A stretch of 64,000 nt of DNA, taken from the NCBI GenBank assembly GCA_945901085.1, contig CAMDJV010000004.1:1-64000 (forward strand), written 5' to 3'. The notes under the pieces are model-generated. The model had not been told where the DNA came from and searched no databases. It was given only the letters and a program-made list of their open reading frames with translations. Positions 34,479-44,763 of the stretch are shown in pieces; position 1 is the stretch's first letter, and every line of letters starts with the position of its first letter. Made by a program: the position numbers and the translations under genes. The stretch is from Rhodovarius crocodyli. Its GTDB lineage: Bacteria; Pseudomonadota; Alphaproteobacteria; Acetobacterales; Acetobacteraceae.

Positions 34479-35747
34479 TCAATCATCTTCCCGGAGCGCT
34501 AGTCTTTGCCGCGCACGATGCAGCCCCCAGGCGACAAAACCGGCCGCGACCGGCACGGCGCCCGCCGTCACCCAGTCAGGGTCGATGCCCCAATGGGGGG
34601 CGATGCCCTTGGCGGCGTAACCGGCCAGCCCCACCACGTAATAGGTGATGGCGGCAATCGAGAGCCCCTCCACCGTTTGCTGCAGCCGCAATTGCAGCCG
34701 CACCCGGCGGTTCATCGAGAGCAGAACGGCGCCATTCTGCGCCTCACGGGTGATATCGACCCGGGTCTGCAGCAATTGGGTGACGCGCAGCACGCGCCGG
34801 GACAGTGCCTCCTGCCGGGCGGTGGTGGATTGGCAAGTGTCCATGGCCGGTGCCAGGCGGCGTTCGGTGAATTCCTGGAAGGTTTGCAACCCCTCCATGC
34901 GCTCCTCACGCAATTCGGCGATGCGGCGCTGGACCAGGGCGTAATAGGCGGCGGCGGCGGAGAAGCGGTAGCGCGTCGCTGCCTCCTGGCTCTCGATCTC
35001 ACTGGCCAGGCGGGTGAGGCGCTCCAGCAGCACCGGCTCGTCTTCAGGGCTCGCCTTGGTGAGGGCTGTGGCGATTTCGGCCAGTTCCTGCTCCCAATGG
35101 GTGAGCTTGGGCGAAAGCGCGCGGGCCACCGGCAGCGCCAGCAGCGCCATCATGCGATAGGTATCGATCTCCAGCAGGCGCTGCACATTGCGCCCGGTGA
35201 TGGAGGAGGACATGCTGCCCTGCACCACCAGGAAGCGGGCAAAGCCATTGCCGCTGATCCTGAAATCGGTGAAGGCGAGGCCACGGCCACCGATGACGGA
35301 GCCCACCACCTGATTGTCGCCAAAAATATCCATCGCCAGCGTCTCTTCGGCGTCATGGGCGAGTTCGAGGTCGGCGGCGACCAGCAATTCACCGGGCAGC
35401 GCGGCCACCCAGTCGCTCGGCACGAAGGTGATGGCAGGTTCGGCGAAGGGCTTCTCCGCCACACCGTCGCGGATGAACATCACGCGATGGAATTCGGTGT
35501 GCTGCTCCCAGCGTATCCGGAAAATCCCCAGATCGGCCGACCAATGGCTGGCGCCATCCCCAGGCGGCACCACGCCAAAGCGCAGCGCCAGGGTGCGCAT
35601 GGCAGCCAGTGCCGCGCCGCGCGGGGCATCGCCGCTCAACAGCGCCAGATAGGACACCCGCAAGGGCCCCATCAGCGTATCGGGCGGCCTTGCATGCACC
35701 TCATAATTCAATTCGGCGCGCAAATGATGTTCAGGCGGCAGGGTCAC
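34479..35747 (-). CDS. DUF3422 family protein, membrane-anchored
   Basis: A 422-residue protein of the uncharacterised DUF3422 family. GTG 35747 overlaps the bchO stop, indicating coupling. The N-terminal block reads ELNYEVHARPP, followed by a region with WEQHTEFHRVMF. The middle is a charged, probably coiled, helical segment (about residues 210-350). Two hydrophobic helices near the C-terminus (roughly residues 360-380 and 390-410) place it in the membrane. Its role is unknown. Its position between bchO and crtB within the superoperon suggests it is expressed with the photosynthesis genes. Confidence 0.8.
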   Translation of the reverse strand: MTLPPEHHLRAELNYEVHARPPDTLMGPLRVSYLALLSGDAPRGAALAAMRTLALRFGVVPPGDGASHWSADLGIFRIRWEQHTEFHRVMFIRDGVAEKPFAEPAITFVPSDWVAALPGELLVAADLELAHDAEETLAMDIFGDNQVVGSVIGGRGLAFTDFRISGNGFARFLVVQGSMSSSITGRNVQRLLEIDTYRMMALLALPVARALSPKLTHWEQELAEIATALTKASPEDEPVLLERLTRLASEIESQEAATRYRFSAAAAYYALVQRRIAELREERMEGLQTFQEFTERRLAPAMDTCQSTTARQEALSRRVLRVTQLLQTRVDITREAQNGAVLLSMNRRVRLQLRLQQTVEGLSIAAITYYVVGLAGYAAKGIAPHWGIDPDWVTAGAVPVAAGFVAWGLHRARQRLALREDD

Positions 35748-36619
35748 GCGGGCACCATGATATTGGCCAGCAGCGAGGCCAGCAGGGCGGGGGCTTCTTC
35801 GTGTGCGAGATGGCCCAAGCCCGGCCAATCAACAAGGGTGGCGGCCGGAAGAATGGCCTGCACCCGCCGCGCTGTGTCGGGGCTGATGGTGCGGTCACCC
35901 AGGGCCGAGACCAAGGTGAGTGGCGTTGTGAGTTTCGGCAGGTCCCGCGCGAAACCCGGCAGGTCCCAAGCCGCCATCATCGCCAGCGTGCCGGCGACAT
36001 GGCCGGGGCGGCGAAACAGCCGCGCGTAGAGTTCTAGGCCCCGGGCATCGAGGCGTGAGCCGGTCTCGCGCAGCAATTTCTCAACCGTCGCACGGTCCGC
36101 CGCCCGCCAGGCAACGAGCCAGGGCACAAAGGGCAGCCCCACCAGGGCACGCGCCAGGGGCGAAAAAATCTGCCCCGCAACGCCGCCCAATGGCAGCAGC
36201 GCGCCATTGAGGCTGATGATGTGGCGCGGCGCTATCCGGCCCTCGAGCGCCATGCGAATGGCGATGGCGGCACCGGCGGAATGGCCGATGATGATGTCAG
36301 GCCTGACCGCCTCGGCCTGCAGCAGGGCACCAAGATGGGCGGCCATGCCGGCCAGGCCCATTTGCGCCGGTGGCGGGGTGCTGGAAAAGCCATGCCCGGG
36401 CAGGTCCATTGCCAGCACCGAGGCGTGTTCGGCCAGCAGCGGCAGAACCCCCCGCCAGGAATGGGTGGCGGCACCGGTGCCATGCAGCAGCACCACCGAT
36501 GGACCTTGCAGCCCCTTACGCTGGACATGCCATTCAATCCCGCCGGCCTGGACGAAGTGGCTGGCGGCGGCATTGGGCCAGTCGCGGCCATCGAGGCGCC
36601 AATCCGGCCTATCGCTCAT
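35744..36619 (-). CDS. bchO: BchO, alpha/beta hydrolase of the magnesium chelatase locus
   Basis: A 291-residue alpha/beta-fold hydrolase. The oxyanion region VVLLHGTGAATHSWRG, the nucleophile elbow GHSAGAA and the late histidine in WPGLGHLAHEEAP are visible. BchO is regularly found with bchI and bchD. It is named a putative magnesium chelatase accessory protein, but its reaction is not established. The ATG overlaps the bchD stop and its own stop overlaps DUF3422, so it is translated as part of the run. Confidence 0.88.
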   Translation of the reverse strand: MSDRPDWRLDGRDWPNAAASHFVQAGGIEWHVQRKGLQGPSVVLLHGTGAATHSWRGVLPLLAEHASVLAMDLPGHGFSSTPPPAQMGLAGMAAHLGALLQAEAVRPDIIIGHSAGAAIAIRMALEGRIAPRHIISLNGALLPLGGVAGQIFSPLARALVGLPFVPWLVAWRAADRATVEKLLRETGSRLDARGLELYARLFRRPGHVAGTLAMMAAWDLPGFARDLPKLTTPLTLVSALGDRTISPDTARRVQAILPAATLVDWPGLGHLAHEEAPALLASLLANIMVPA

Positions 36620-38319
36620 GATGTGAGGCGCTGTGCGGCGGCCCCCGCGGCGCGCGCCATGCGGGCGGCATCGGCCATGGGCATCGGCAGATAGATGGCG
36701 GCCCCGGCCTCGGCCAAAGCGCGGGCAGTGGGCTGCGGCCGGGGGGCGGTATCGAGCAGGATGCAGGATACACCGGCGGCGCGCATCGCCCGGGCGGCGT
36801 CCAGCGCATCGAGATTGGCGCGGGTATGGCCGGGCGCGCCATCACGGGCGATATTGGCGCGGCCATCGGTCATCAGCACAATCAGGGCCGAGCGCCCTGC
36901 CCGGCGCTCGGCCGCTGCCAATTCCACCGCGGCATCAATGCCCGAGGCGAGCGGGGTGGGCCCGCCGCCGGGCAAGCCGGCCAGGCTGCGCTTGGCACGG
37001 GCCAGCGCCTGGGTTGGGGGCAAGAGCACCTCCGCTCGGCTGCCGCGAAAGGCGATGAGCGCCACGCGGTCCCTGCGCACATAGCAATCGGCCAACAATA
37101 ATTCCACCGCACCCTTCGCCTCGGCCAGACGATTGAGCGCGGAAGAGCCCGAGGCATCGACGGCGAAGATCGCGGTCACCTCATTCTTCTGCTTGTAGCG
37201 GCGAATGCGGAAATCCTCGCGCCGGATGGCAATGCGCGCATGCGCCGGTTTGGCGCGGATGGATTGCCAGGGGGCGGCGGCGCGCAGCGTATCAAGCACC
37301 GCCATGCGGGCATCGCCACGCGGCTCGCCAACACGCGAACCGATGGGCCGGCCGCGCTTGGCCTGGGCGCGCGCCTCCCCGGCCCGGCCGCCGCTGGTGC
37401 GGCTGGTCAGCGCGGCCAGCTTGGCCTTGTCCAGCAGGTCAGTCGGGAGGTTTGCGGCGGCAGCGGCCAGCAGCAGTTCCTCCAACTCCTTGGGGTCGGG
37501 CAGCGGCGCCTGTTCGTCGGGCGGCGGCGGCTCATCTTGGTTCTGCTCTGGCGGTGGCGGGGGGGGCTCTGGCTGCTCCTCCTCGCTTTCGGGCGGCGGC
37601 GGGGCCATGGTGGCGCGGGGGGCGAGCACCAGGCGGGCGGCGAGTTCAGCATCCGCCTTCTCCACCACCTCGCGGCCATCCAGCGCGGCGGCGGCGCGGG
37701 CGGCGTTGAGCGCGAGCAGCACGGCGCGCGGCGAGGCGATACCCAGCGCCATGGCGGCGGCGGTCAGGGCCGCGATGAATTCATCGGCCATGGTGACGGC
37801 GGGCAAAAGCGCGCGCGCCTCGCTCAGATCGATATCGGGCGGTGGAGCGTCGGGCAGGATGTGAAAGGCCAGCCGCTCCAGCAGCGCGGGCGGCGCCGTT
37901 TCATCGGCCTCGATCCCCTCATCGAGCATCAAGGTACAAAAGCGGCTTTCGGCGTTGAAGGCCACGCTCTCACGCTCGATCACCACGGCGTGGGCATCCA
38001 TCACCGAGGCGATGCGCGCGGCGGTGCCGCTGGGCATACGCTCGGCCATGGCGATAACCAGGGTGCCGCCATTCACCGCTGCGAGCACACCTGCCTCGGC
38101 CACTGGCCGGCCCAGCGCCAGGGTGGCGGTGAGGTCCAGCCCGCCCAATAGGCGGTTATCGGGCAGATCGGGCGGAATACGCCGCCAGGGGGTCTGCCCC
38201 ATCAGGGCGCGGAAGCCAGCCAGCCATGCGTCACGCTGCGGACCGGCGGCGCAGCGCAGCGCCACGCCGCCAAGACCCGCCGGGTCCACCGCGCAGAGCA
38301 GCGCGGCCTCGGCACTCAT
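36616..38319 (-). CDS. bchD: Magnesium chelatase subunit D
   Basis: The D subunit of Mg-chelatase, which with BchI and BchH inserts Mg into protoporphyrin IX. It is 567 residues. The N-terminal AAA-like module lacks a working P-loop. The centre has an acidic, proline-rich linker (PPPPESEEEQPEPPPPPPEQ and following, about residues 240-275). The C-terminal half is a von Willebrand A/integrin I domain with the MIDAS motif DASGSSALNRL. ATGA overlaps link it to bchI and bchO. Confidence 0.95.
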   Translation of the reverse strand: MSAEAALLCAVDPAGLGGVALRCAAGPQRDAWLAGFRALMGQTPWRRIPPDLPDNRLLGGLDLTATLALGRPVAEAGVLAAVNGGTLVIAMAERMPSGTAARIASVMDAHAVVIERESVAFNAESRFCTLMLDEGIEADETAPPALLERLAFHILPDAPPPDIDLSEARALLPAVTMADEFIAALTAAAMALGIASPRAVLLALNAARAAAALDGREVVEKADAELAARLVLAPRATMAPPPPESEEEQPEPPPPPPEQNQDEPPPPDEQAPLPDPKELEELLLAAAAANLPTDLLDKAKLAALTSRTSGGRAGEARAQAKRGRPIGSRVGEPRGDARMAVLDTLRAAAPWQSIRAKPAHARIAIRREDFRIRRYKQKNEVTAIFAVDASGSSALNRLAEAKGAVELLLADCYVRRDRVALIAFRGSRAEVLLPPTQALARAKRSLAGLPGGGPTPLASGIDAAVELAAAERRAGRSALIVLMTDGRANIARDGAPGHTRANLDALDAARAMRAAGVSCILLDTAPRPQPTARALAEAGAAIYLPMPMADAARMARAAGAAAQRLTS

Positions 38320-39410
38320 GACCGGTCCGGTTCGTCGCCCCAGGTCTCGACCACGGCGCGCTCGACACGGCTGGTCGAGGAACTGTCATCGAGGGGGTTG
38401 CGGCGCAGCCTGTGGCGCAGCGCCGGCAGCGCCACGCGGCGGAGATGGCTGATTGTGACTTCGGCCGAAGCCTCCAGCGCCGCAAGCGCGCGGGCGGCGC
38501 GCAGCAGGGTCAATTCACCGCGCAGGCCATCGGTGCCGAGTGCCATGCACAGCTTCGATGCCTCTTCCAATATCGCGTCTGGCACGCTGACATGGGGCAG
38601 CAGCGCGCGGCCGGCGAGGATGCGGGCGCGCTGCGTGGCCTCGGCATCGGCGTAGCGCTCGCAGAAGGCTTCCGCGTCACGCTCGAAGGCGTCGCGACGT
38701 TTGACGACCTCAACGCGGGTGGGCAGGTCCTGCGGGGTGCGAAGTTCGACCGCGAGGCCAAAACGGTCGAGCAATTGGGGGCGAAGCTCGCCCTCTTCGG
38801 GATTGCCGGAGCCGATCAGCACGAAACGGGCGGGATGGCGCAGCGAGATACCCTCGCGCTCCACCACATTCTCGCCCGAGGCGGCGACATCGAGCAGGAG
38901 GTCCACCAAATGGTCCTCGAGCAGGTTCACCTCGTCGATATAGAGAAAGCCGCGATGGGCGCGGGCGAGGAGGCCGGGCTCGAAGGCTTTTTCGCCGCGG
39001 GTGAGGGCGCGTTCGAGGTCGAGCGCGCCGACCAGCCGGTCCTCAGAGGCACCGAGGGGCAGGTCCACTACCGGCACCGGCACCATGCCATGGCCTTGCG
39101 AGGAGCAATCGGCCGGCATGGCGCAGCCGCGAGCGGGATCACAATTGTAGCGGCAGCCTGGCACCACGGCCATGTCGGGCAGCAATTGCGCCAAGGCGCG
39201 CACAGCGGTGGATTTGCCGGTGCCGCGATCACCCAGCGCCAGAACGCCGCCGATCATGGGCTCGACCGCGGCCAGCAGCAGGGCAAGGATCATTTCCTCC
39301 TGCGCCACGATGGCGGTGAAGGGAAATACCGGCTTGCGCCGTGGCGGCTGGGCCGCTGCTTGTACCCGCTCAACACCACCGCCGGCTGCGGCGTCAGTGC
39401 CATCCATCAT
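38316..39410 (-). CDS. bchI: Magnesium chelatase ATPase subunit I
   Basis: The AAA+ ATPase of Mg-chelatase, 364 residues. After a variable leader come [12 protein letters not shown], Walker [15 protein letters not shown], the insertion with [33 protein letters not shown], Walker [14 protein letters not shown] and the sensor region [21 protein letters not shown]. This is the complete and typical order. It lies directly downstream of hemA with a 4-bp overlap. Confidence 0.96.
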   Translation of the reverse strand: MMDGTDAAAGGGVERVQAAAQPPRRKPVFPFTAIVAQEEMILALLLAAVEPMIGGVLALGDRGTGKSTAVRALAQLLPDMAVVPGCRYNCDPARGCAMPADCSSQGHGMVPVPVVDLPLGASEDRLVGALDLERALTRGEKAFEPGLLARAHRGFLYIDEVNLLEDHLVDLLLDVAASGENVVEREGISLRHPARFVLIGSGNPEEGELRPQLLDRFGLAVELRTPQDLPTRVEVVKRRDAFERDAEAFCERYADAEATQRARILAGRALLPHVSVPDAILEEASKLCMALGTDGLRGELTLLRAARALAALEASAEVTISHLRRVALPALRHRLRRNPLDDSSSTSRVERAVVETWGDEPDRS

Positions 39411-40618
39411 GCGGCGCGCTGCAGACTCAGGCTCGACCAGACTTCGCTGAGGGCGGCGATCAGGTGATCGATATCCGCATCACTGTGCAGCGGGCTGGGG
39501 GTGAAGCGCAGACGCTCGGTGCCGCGCGGCACGGTGGGGTAGTTGATCGGCTGGACGTAGATGCCGTGCTGCTCGAGCAGCGTATCGCTGATGCGCTTGC
39601 AGGCCACGGGGCAGCCCACCATCACCGGCACGATATGGCTGGGATTGGGCAGATGCGGAATGCCGATGGCATCGAGGCGGCCACGCAGCACGGCGACCCG
39701 GTCATGCATCGCCGCACGCTCGGCATCGCTCTCCTTCAGGTGGCGGATGGAGGCCGCGGCGCCTGCGGCCACGGCGGGCGGCAGGGCGGTGGAGAAGATG
39801 AAGCCCGAGGCGAAGCTGCGGACAAAATCCACCATGCTGGCGGAGCCCGCGATATAGCCGCCGATCACGCCAAAGGCCTTTGCCAGCGTGCCCTCGATGA
39901 CGGTGAGGCGATGGGCCACGCCATCACGCTCCGACACGCCACCGCCGCGCGCGCCATACATGCCAACGGCATGGACCTCATCGAGATAGGTCATGGCATT
40001 GTATTTGTCGGCGAGGTCGCAGATGGCGCCGATGGGGGCGACATCGCCATCCATGGAATAGACGCTCTCAAAGGCGATCAGCTTTGGGGTTTCGGCCGGA
40101 ATGGCGGCGAGTTTGGCTTCCAGATCCTCCAGGTCATTATGCTTCCACACCACGCATTTGGCGCGGCTGTGGCGAATGCCCTCGATCATCGAAGCGTGGT
40201 TCAGCGCGTCCGACAGCACGACGCAATCGGGCATTTGCGATGCCAGGGTGGAGAGTGTGGCGAGGTTGGACATGTAGCCTGAATTGAACAGCAGCGCCGC
40301 CTCGGTGCCGTGCAGATCGGCCAATTCGGCCTCGAGGCGGATATGATCGGTGTTGGTGCCACCGATATTGCGGGTGCCGCCCGCCCCTGCCCCGCTGCGG
40401 TCCAGCGCCTCATGCATTGCACCCAGCACCTTTGGGTGCTGGCCCATGCCGAGATAGTCATTCGAGCACCACACCGTCACCGGCGCGCGGTTGCCTGAGC
40501 CGTGATTGGTGGCCATGGGGAATTTGCCGCGATGGCGCTCCAGCTCGGCGAAGACGCGGTAGCGGCCCTCTTCGTGAAGGCCGGCAATCTTGGTCTGGAA
40601 GAATGCTTCGTAGTTCAT
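39407..40618 (-). CDS. hemA: 5-aminolevulinate synthase
   Basis: Condenses glycine and succinyl-CoA to 5-aminolevulinate, the entry step to haem and bacteriochlorophyll (C4 pathway). It is 403 residues. Visible are [33 protein letters not shown], the PLP-aspartate in [12 protein letters not shown] and the Schiff-base lysine in [18 protein letters not shown] photosynthesis-linked hemA after puhE is common in purple bacteria. A second housekeeping copy may exist elsewhere. Overlaps with puhE and bchI show coupling. Confidence 0.95.
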   Translation of the reverse strand: MNYEAFFQTKIAGLHEEGRYRVFAELERHRGKFPMATNHGSGNRAPVTVWCSNDYLGMGQHPKVLGAMHEALDRSGAGAGGTRNIGGTNTDHIRLEAELADLHGTEAALLFNSGYMSNLATLSTLASQMPDCVVLSDALNHASMIEGIRHSRAKCVVWKHNDLEDLEAKLAAIPAETPKLIAFESVYSMDGDVAPIGAICDLADKYNAMTYLDEVHAVGMYGARGGGVSERDGVAHRLTVIEGTLAKAFGVIGGYIAGSASMVDFVRSFASGFIFSTALPPAVAAGAAASIRHLKESDAERAAMHDRVAVLRGRLDAIGIPHLPNPSHIVPVMVGCPVACKRISDTLLEQHGIYVQPINYPTVPRGTERLRFTPSPLHSDADIDHLIAALSEVWSSLSLQRAA

Positions 40619-41409
40619 GGTGCCTCCATCGGCCCGGTCATTGTTGTTTTACGGCTCCAGGTCCACAGCGCCTCGGAGCGAATTGGCAGCACCAGGAAGA
40701 GGTGCTCGATCACCGCCAGCACCGCGAGGGTGGCCAGCATGGATTTCTCCGCAACCTCAAAGGCGCTGGCGCCTGGCGCACGCGCCGCATCGATCAGCCA
40801 CCAGCTCAGAGCAATGCAAAGTGCCAAGGAGAAGGGGAAGAAGGCGTTCATCCGGCGCTGGCGGAAAAAACTGCGCAGGTGGGAGAGATGCGCGGGCATC
40901 ATCGCCTCACCCAGATTCAGCACGCCGAAATAAAGATTCAACTTGGTGGAGAGCCGGGCGAAATACAGCACCGCCCAGGTCCATAGGCCCGACTGGTTCG
41001 GCTGGTTCCAGCACACGGCCAACACACCAGCGCCGAGCACCAAGAGCGCGATTTCATGATGCAGGATGGCTGCCACCGCAGCACGAAGCCGCGGCCAACC
41101 CACCGTGCCCTGAGGCAGCGGCTGGACCGAAAGCCCCATCACCCGCCCGGTGAGGAAGCCCATCTCGGCCCAGGCCCAGATCAGCACGGCGCAGAGAAAG
41201 CCATGGTAAGGCCCGCCGGGGCCGATATCGCGCACGGTGAGCAGCAGCCCCAGAAAGGCGCCCCCCAGCACGGCCGAAGCGCCCATCATGCTCCAGCCGA
41301 AAGTCTCCGGCCGGAGCTGATTGAGCAAATACACCACGCCAGTGCCGAACCACCACACAAAGACGGTGAACAGGATGGGCAGCATCGCGGCGGGCAGAAA
41401 GTCGAGCAT
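40615..41409 (-). CDS. puhE: Photosynthetic complex assembly protein PuhE
   Basis: A polytopic inner-membrane protein of 264 residues (DUF3623/PuhE). It has about seven hydrophobic segments, the first being [20 protein letters not shown], and the block [25 protein letters not shown]. PuhE influences reaction-centre and core-antenna assembly in Rhodobacter; its mechanism is unknown. It sits between acsF and hemA, the conserved position for this gene. Confidence 0.9.
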   Translation of the reverse strand: MLDFLPAAMLPILFTVFVWWFGTGVVYLLNQLRPETFGWSMMGASAVLGGAFLGLLLTVRDIGPGGPYHGFLCAVLIWAWAEMGFLTGRVMGLSVQPLPQGTVGWPRLRAAVAAILHHEIALLVLGAGVLAVCWNQPNQSGLWTWAVLYFARLSTKLNLYFGVLNLGEAMMPAHLSHLRSFFRQRRMNAFFPFSLALCIALSWWLIDAARAPGASAFEVAEKSMLATLAVLAVIEHLFLVLPIRSEALWTWSRKTTMTGPMEAP

Positions 41410-41411
41410 GC

Positions 41412-42485
41412 TTACCAGGCCGGCGCCATGCGGACATCGGCCGGCAATGCGGCCTTGTTGCCGCGCAGCAGATAGAGCCGCACGAAGCCCAGCCCCGCCT
41501 GCGCCTGCAGGCCAAGGCGCTTCAGCCGCCCACCCAGACCTGGTGCCGCACGGGCGGCATCAAGCTGGGTAGAGATGGCCAGCAGGCGCTTGAGCCCGGC
41601 AAGGAAGGCCGGGTTATCGATCGGCAAGGTGACCGGGAAGACCTGCTTGCAGATATCGGTGGTGATGCGGAAGACCTGCATGTCGTAATCATCGGGTGTC
41701 ATGCCCAGGGCCTTGTGGAATTCAGGCCTTGCATGATCGCGCACATACATGGTGGCGAAGACGGCGAGTTGGAAGAACTTCACCCAGAGCACATTCGGCC
41801 CCGAGAGGAGTTTGGGGTTCGCGCGCATCAGCAGGGCAAAGGCCTCGCCATGGCGGAATTCGTCATTGCACCACTTCTCGAACCACTGAAAGATCGGGTG
41901 GAAGCGCAGCTCGGGGTGTTTCTCGAATTGGCGGAAGATGGTGATGTAACGCGCGTAACCAATCTTCTCGCTCAAATAGGTGGCGTAGAAAATGAATTTC
42001 GGCGTGAAGTAATGGTACTTCTTGGCCTTGGTCAGGAAGCCCAGATCCACGCCAATGCCCAAATCCTTCAGCGCATCATTGATGAAGCCGGCATGGCGCG
42101 CCTCATCGCGGCTCATGAAGCCGAAAAGGTCCTTCATGTCCTGATTTTTTACGCGCTTGCGGATCTCGGCATAAAGGACGCAGCCGGAGAATTCAGCGGT
42201 GACGGAGCTGACCAGAAAATCCACCACCTCTTTTTGCAAGGCCGGCGGCAGGTCATCGAGCCTGAATTTGTCGAAATCGCTGTTGCGGACGAAATGGCCC
42301 TTATTCGGGTCACGGCGGAACTCATCCATCAGCGCGTCCCATTGGGCGCGGATGGGGTTCACATCCATCGCGTCCATCGCCGCGAAATCGGTGGTGTAGA
42401 AGCGCGGCGAGAGGACGGTGTCCGTCGTCGCCATTTGCGTGGTTTCGTTCTGCCCACGGATGGGGGGGTGCTGTATCGCGTTCAT
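41412..42485 (-). CDS. acsF: Aerobic Mg-protoporphyrin IX monomethyl ester oxidative cyclase
   Basis: Forms the isocyclic E ring of bacteriochlorophyll using oxygen and a di-iron centre. It is 357 residues, starting at ATG 42485, which overlaps the preceding stop. Di-iron ligands lie in [21 protein letters not shown] (DExxH) and [11 protein letters not shown] (DExxH). Presence of acsF means ring closure works under oxygen. No bchE is seen in the window. The short leader before [10 protein letters not shown] is variable in the family. Confidence 0.95.
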   Translation of the reverse strand: MNAIQHPPIRGQNETTQMATTDTVLSPRFYTTDFAAMDAMDVNPIRAQWDALMDEFRRDPNKGHFVRNSDFDKFRLDDLPPALQKEVVDFLVSSVTAEFSGCVLYAEIRKRVKNQDMKDLFGFMSRDEARHAGFINDALKDLGIGVDLGFLTKAKKYHYFTPKFIFYATYLSEKIGYARYITIFRQFEKHPELRFHPIFQWFEKWCNDEFRHGEAFALLMRANPKLLSGPNVLWVKFFQLAVFATMYVRDHARPEFHKALGMTPDDYDMQVFRITTDICKQVFPVTLPIDNPAFLAGLKRLLAISTQLDAARAAPGLGGRLKRLGLQAQAGLGFVRLYLLRGNKAALPADVRMAPAW

Positions 42486-42817
42486 GCTGCCTGCTGAGCC
42501 TCCAGGTGGCCCTTGGGCTCAAAGCCGCAATGGTAGAGTTCGGTGAGTTCGGCGATGGCCGAGAGTTCGGTCCATAAACGGGTGAGCGGGCCAGCGCGCA
42601 GCACGGTGGCTCGGGTTTGATAGCTGCGCACTTCACCATAGGCCACATGATCAGGGGCGTTATGGACAATCACCCTATCGCCGGGGCGCAGCACAATGCC
42701 CTCAGGGATGGCATGGGCGTGAAGACTGTCAAAACTCTGTTCGATTTCAACGGTGCAAGGCACCTCGATGCTACGAGGTGCAAACCAGCCCCGACGAACC
42801 TCCCGGCTCTCCATCAT
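42482..42817 (-). CDS. Conserved small photosynthesis-cluster protein between puhC and acsF
   Basis: A 111-residue soluble protein starting [11 protein letters not shown], with overlapping ends to puhC and acsF. It has a beta-rich middle ([25 protein letters not shown]) resembling a small barrel, a helical [17 protein letters not shown] segment, and no membrane helix. A gene of this size often occupies this slot in alphaproteobacterial clusters, where it is usually called hypothetical. Placement suggests a role with the cyclase or in complex assembly, but function is unknown. Confidence 0.8.
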   Translation of the reverse strand: MMESREVRRGWFAPRSIEVPCTVEIEQSFDSLHAHAIPEGIVLRPGDRVIVHNAPDHVAYGEVRSYQTRATVLRAGPLTRLWTELSAIAELTELYHCGFEPKGHLEAQQAA

Positions 42818-43278
42818 CCTCTTACTTCCTTCTCACTCAACCAACGAATGAAGACCTCGGCGTTTGTTGGGCCGAATGCCCTCAGATCCACCCTGCGCTC
42901 CGTTGCGGAATCTGTCAGGGTGACGCGGTTATCCTGCCACGCCTCGATACGGAATGGCATCGAAATCGTCGCATCGGTGCGAAGAATATCACGGCGGATG
43001 ACCCGGATCATCGTGCGCAGGAAGCCATTCTCACCGGCGGCGAGATGGTCATACTCCCGCCCGGTTGCCATATCGACGACCGACAGCCCGCCATCGGGCT
43101 GCTCGATGAAGCGCAGCACGAGCGAAATGCGCGGCACCTCGGTGCTGGGTGCGGGTGCATCGCGCCACCAACCGGCGCTGCCCACGGCCGCCAATGTCAG
43201 GAGGACCATGCTGGCAACCACCAGGATGAACATCCGCGAGATGTAGTCAGGATTTCGCTGGGTCTGGGCTTGCAGCAT
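42814..43278 (-). CDS. puhC: Photosynthetic complex assembly protein PuhC
   Basis: A 154-residue protein with one N-terminal membrane helix (MFILVVASMVLLTLAAVGSA, about residues 16-35) and a periplasmic domain. The domain includes DGGLSVVDMATGREYDHL and NGFLRTMIRVIRRDI. PuhC assists reaction-centre/light-harvesting 1 organisation in purple bacteria. It is encoded between puhB and the small conserved gene and starts 20 bp after the puhB stop. Confidence 0.9.
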   Translation of the reverse strand: MLQAQTQRNPDYISRMFILVVASMVLLTLAAVGSAGWWRDAPAPSTEVPRISLVLRFIEQPDGGLSVVDMATGREYDHLAAGENGFLRTMIRVIRRDILRTDATISMPFRIEAWQDNRVTLTDSATERRVDLRAFGPTNAEVFIRWLSEKEVRG

Positions 43279-43298
43279 GGGTGTATCCTCTGGCGGGT

Positions 43299-43982
43299 TC
43301 AGGCCGTCACGGCGGCTTGGCCGGGACGGGCATTGGTATTGGGCGCAGCCATGGGCTGAACGGCGACGCCAGCGCTGGCGGCGAGGCTGCGGGCCAGGAT
43401 TTGCGCCGCCCCCGCAGCCTGAGGCAGTGCCCGCAACATCGGCTCAGGATGCAGGATCGAGGCTATACGCACATGCGGCCATAGCGCGATCCAGGAGATG
43501 CGGGCGGGTTTCAAAATACGCAGCACCACATCCTCGGTGCCATCGGCATGGGTGACCCGTGCCACACTCTCAATGACGCTGAAGGGAATATTAAGGATCA
43601 TCGGCAGCGCGATGCCAACCCGCATCACCACCCGCTTATTGGTGATGGTGTAGATTGCGCCGCGCGCTGCGGCCCGGCCGATGGACCATAGCAGGCCCAG
43701 GCCCACCAGGCCGATCACGCCCGAGATCACCAGCCCACCGCCAAGCTGCACCAGCCCCGCCCCGTGATAGGCGCCAAGCCCAGCCTGCAGCGCCAGCAAG
43801 GCGCCGAAATACCAGGTGATGGCCCGCAATCCCAGGGCGCGGGCTGTGAGGCCCCTGCCCTGAGGCTGCCCTTGCCAGAGCAAGCTCTCGCCGGGTGGAA
43901 GCCGTTCCGGAAGACCCGGAATCGGCTCAGCCTCATGCTCGGGAATATCCGGCGAGAGGTGGTGATGCTTGGGTTCGTTCAC
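43299..43982 (-). CDS. puhB: Photosynthetic complex assembly protein PuhB
   Basis: A 227-residue inner-membrane protein with PH-like (bPH2) domain features. It has an N-terminal LPPGESLLWQGQPQ block, membrane segments around residues 52-72 and 78-100, then YTITNKRVVMRVGIALP, typical of PuhB. It assists RC assembly. The C-terminus is low in complexity. The ATG overlaps the puhA stop. Confidence 0.92.
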   Translation of the reverse strand: MNEPKHHHLSPDIPEHEAEPIPGLPERLPPGESLLWQGQPQGRGLTARALGLRAITWYFGALLALQAGLGAYHGAGLVQLGGGLVISGVIGLVGLGLLWSIGRAAARGAIYTITNKRVVMRVGIALPMILNIPFSVIESVARVTHADGTEDVVLRILKPARISWIALWPHVRIASILHPEPMLRALPQAAGAAQILARSLAASAGVAVQPMAAPNTNARPGQAAVTA

Positions 43983-44746
43983 AGACAGGGCTCACTGCGC
44001 TCGGGCTTCGCATAAAGCTGGCCAGAGGCGAAATAGGCCTGGATCTGATCTTCCTCGCGCAGGGTGATCTGCTCGGCGCTCTTGGTCACCGGGGCGGCCT
44101 CGAAATGCCGCGCCAGCAGGGTGTTCACCTTGACCTGACCGGCCGTCTCATCAACCCGCACCAGAGGTGCCGGGGCCAGAACGCGGCGGCCCTTGGGCGT
44201 TTGTACTTCGAGGAAACGGGCCAGATACTCGGCGCGGTCCACCCATACATCCACCACCGTGCCGGCCACTTCGCCATCGGCATCGAGCACGACCATGCCG
44301 CGGGGATCGGGATCCTCTTCGGCCAGGTAGAAATCGGACGCGGCCCGCAGCGGGACGATCGAGGGCTGGTGGTCATCGTAGCACAGATGCGGATGATCAG
44401 CCCGCTGGGCATAGGCGGCCGGGCCAAGGCCAAGCTGCATCGGGTCACCCATCGGCTCGATCGGGTCGCCGCCGCCCTTGGTCGGGTGGATCGGCAAGAC
44501 TTCGGGCGTCTCAGGCCGAGGCGCCATCACCGTGCCACCGCCATGGGGCAGGATGAAGGTCTTCGGCGAAGGCATGCCGGTCCAGCCTTCATCGACCGCG
44601 CGGCCGGTGACGTCAGAGACCAGCGGATAGCCTTCCCGCTTGCTCTCACGATTGAGGTAGATCACTAAGCCAAGAAAGAACGCCCAAAACAAATAGAGGG
44701 CGATCAGGGTGATGTCGAAATTCAGGAAGAAGTTGCCGCTGAACAT
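43979..44746 (-). CDS. puhA: Photosynthetic reaction centre H subunit
   Basis: The H subunit of the type II reaction centre, 255 residues. The single membrane helix (ITLIALYLFWAFFLGLVIYL, about residues 10-30) is followed by NRESKREGYPL. The cytoplasmic barrel domain contains KTFILPHGGGTVMAPRPE and GTVVDVWVDRAE, matching known H subunits. It marks this organism as having type II reaction centres, although pufL and pufM are not in the window. Confidence 0.95.
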   Translation of the reverse strand: MFSGNFFLNFDITLIALYLFWAFFLGLVIYLNRESKREGYPLVSDVTGRAVDEGWTGMPSPKTFILPHGGGTVMAPRPETPEVLPIHPTKGGGDPIEPMGDPMQLGLGPAAYAQRADHPHLCYDDHQPSIVPLRAASDFYLAEEDPDPRGMVVLDADGEVAGTVVDVWVDRAEYLARFLEVQTPKGRRVLAPAPLVRVDETAGQVKVNTLLARHFEAAPVTKSAEQITLREEDQIQAYFASGQLYAKPERSEPCL

Positions 44747-44763
44747 GACGTCGCTCCAGGGGT

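Noticed and set aside
34506-36029. 507-codon plus-strand frame opposite DUF3422 and bchO.
   Set aside because: Antisense to coupled minus-strand genes, with no motif or start signal.
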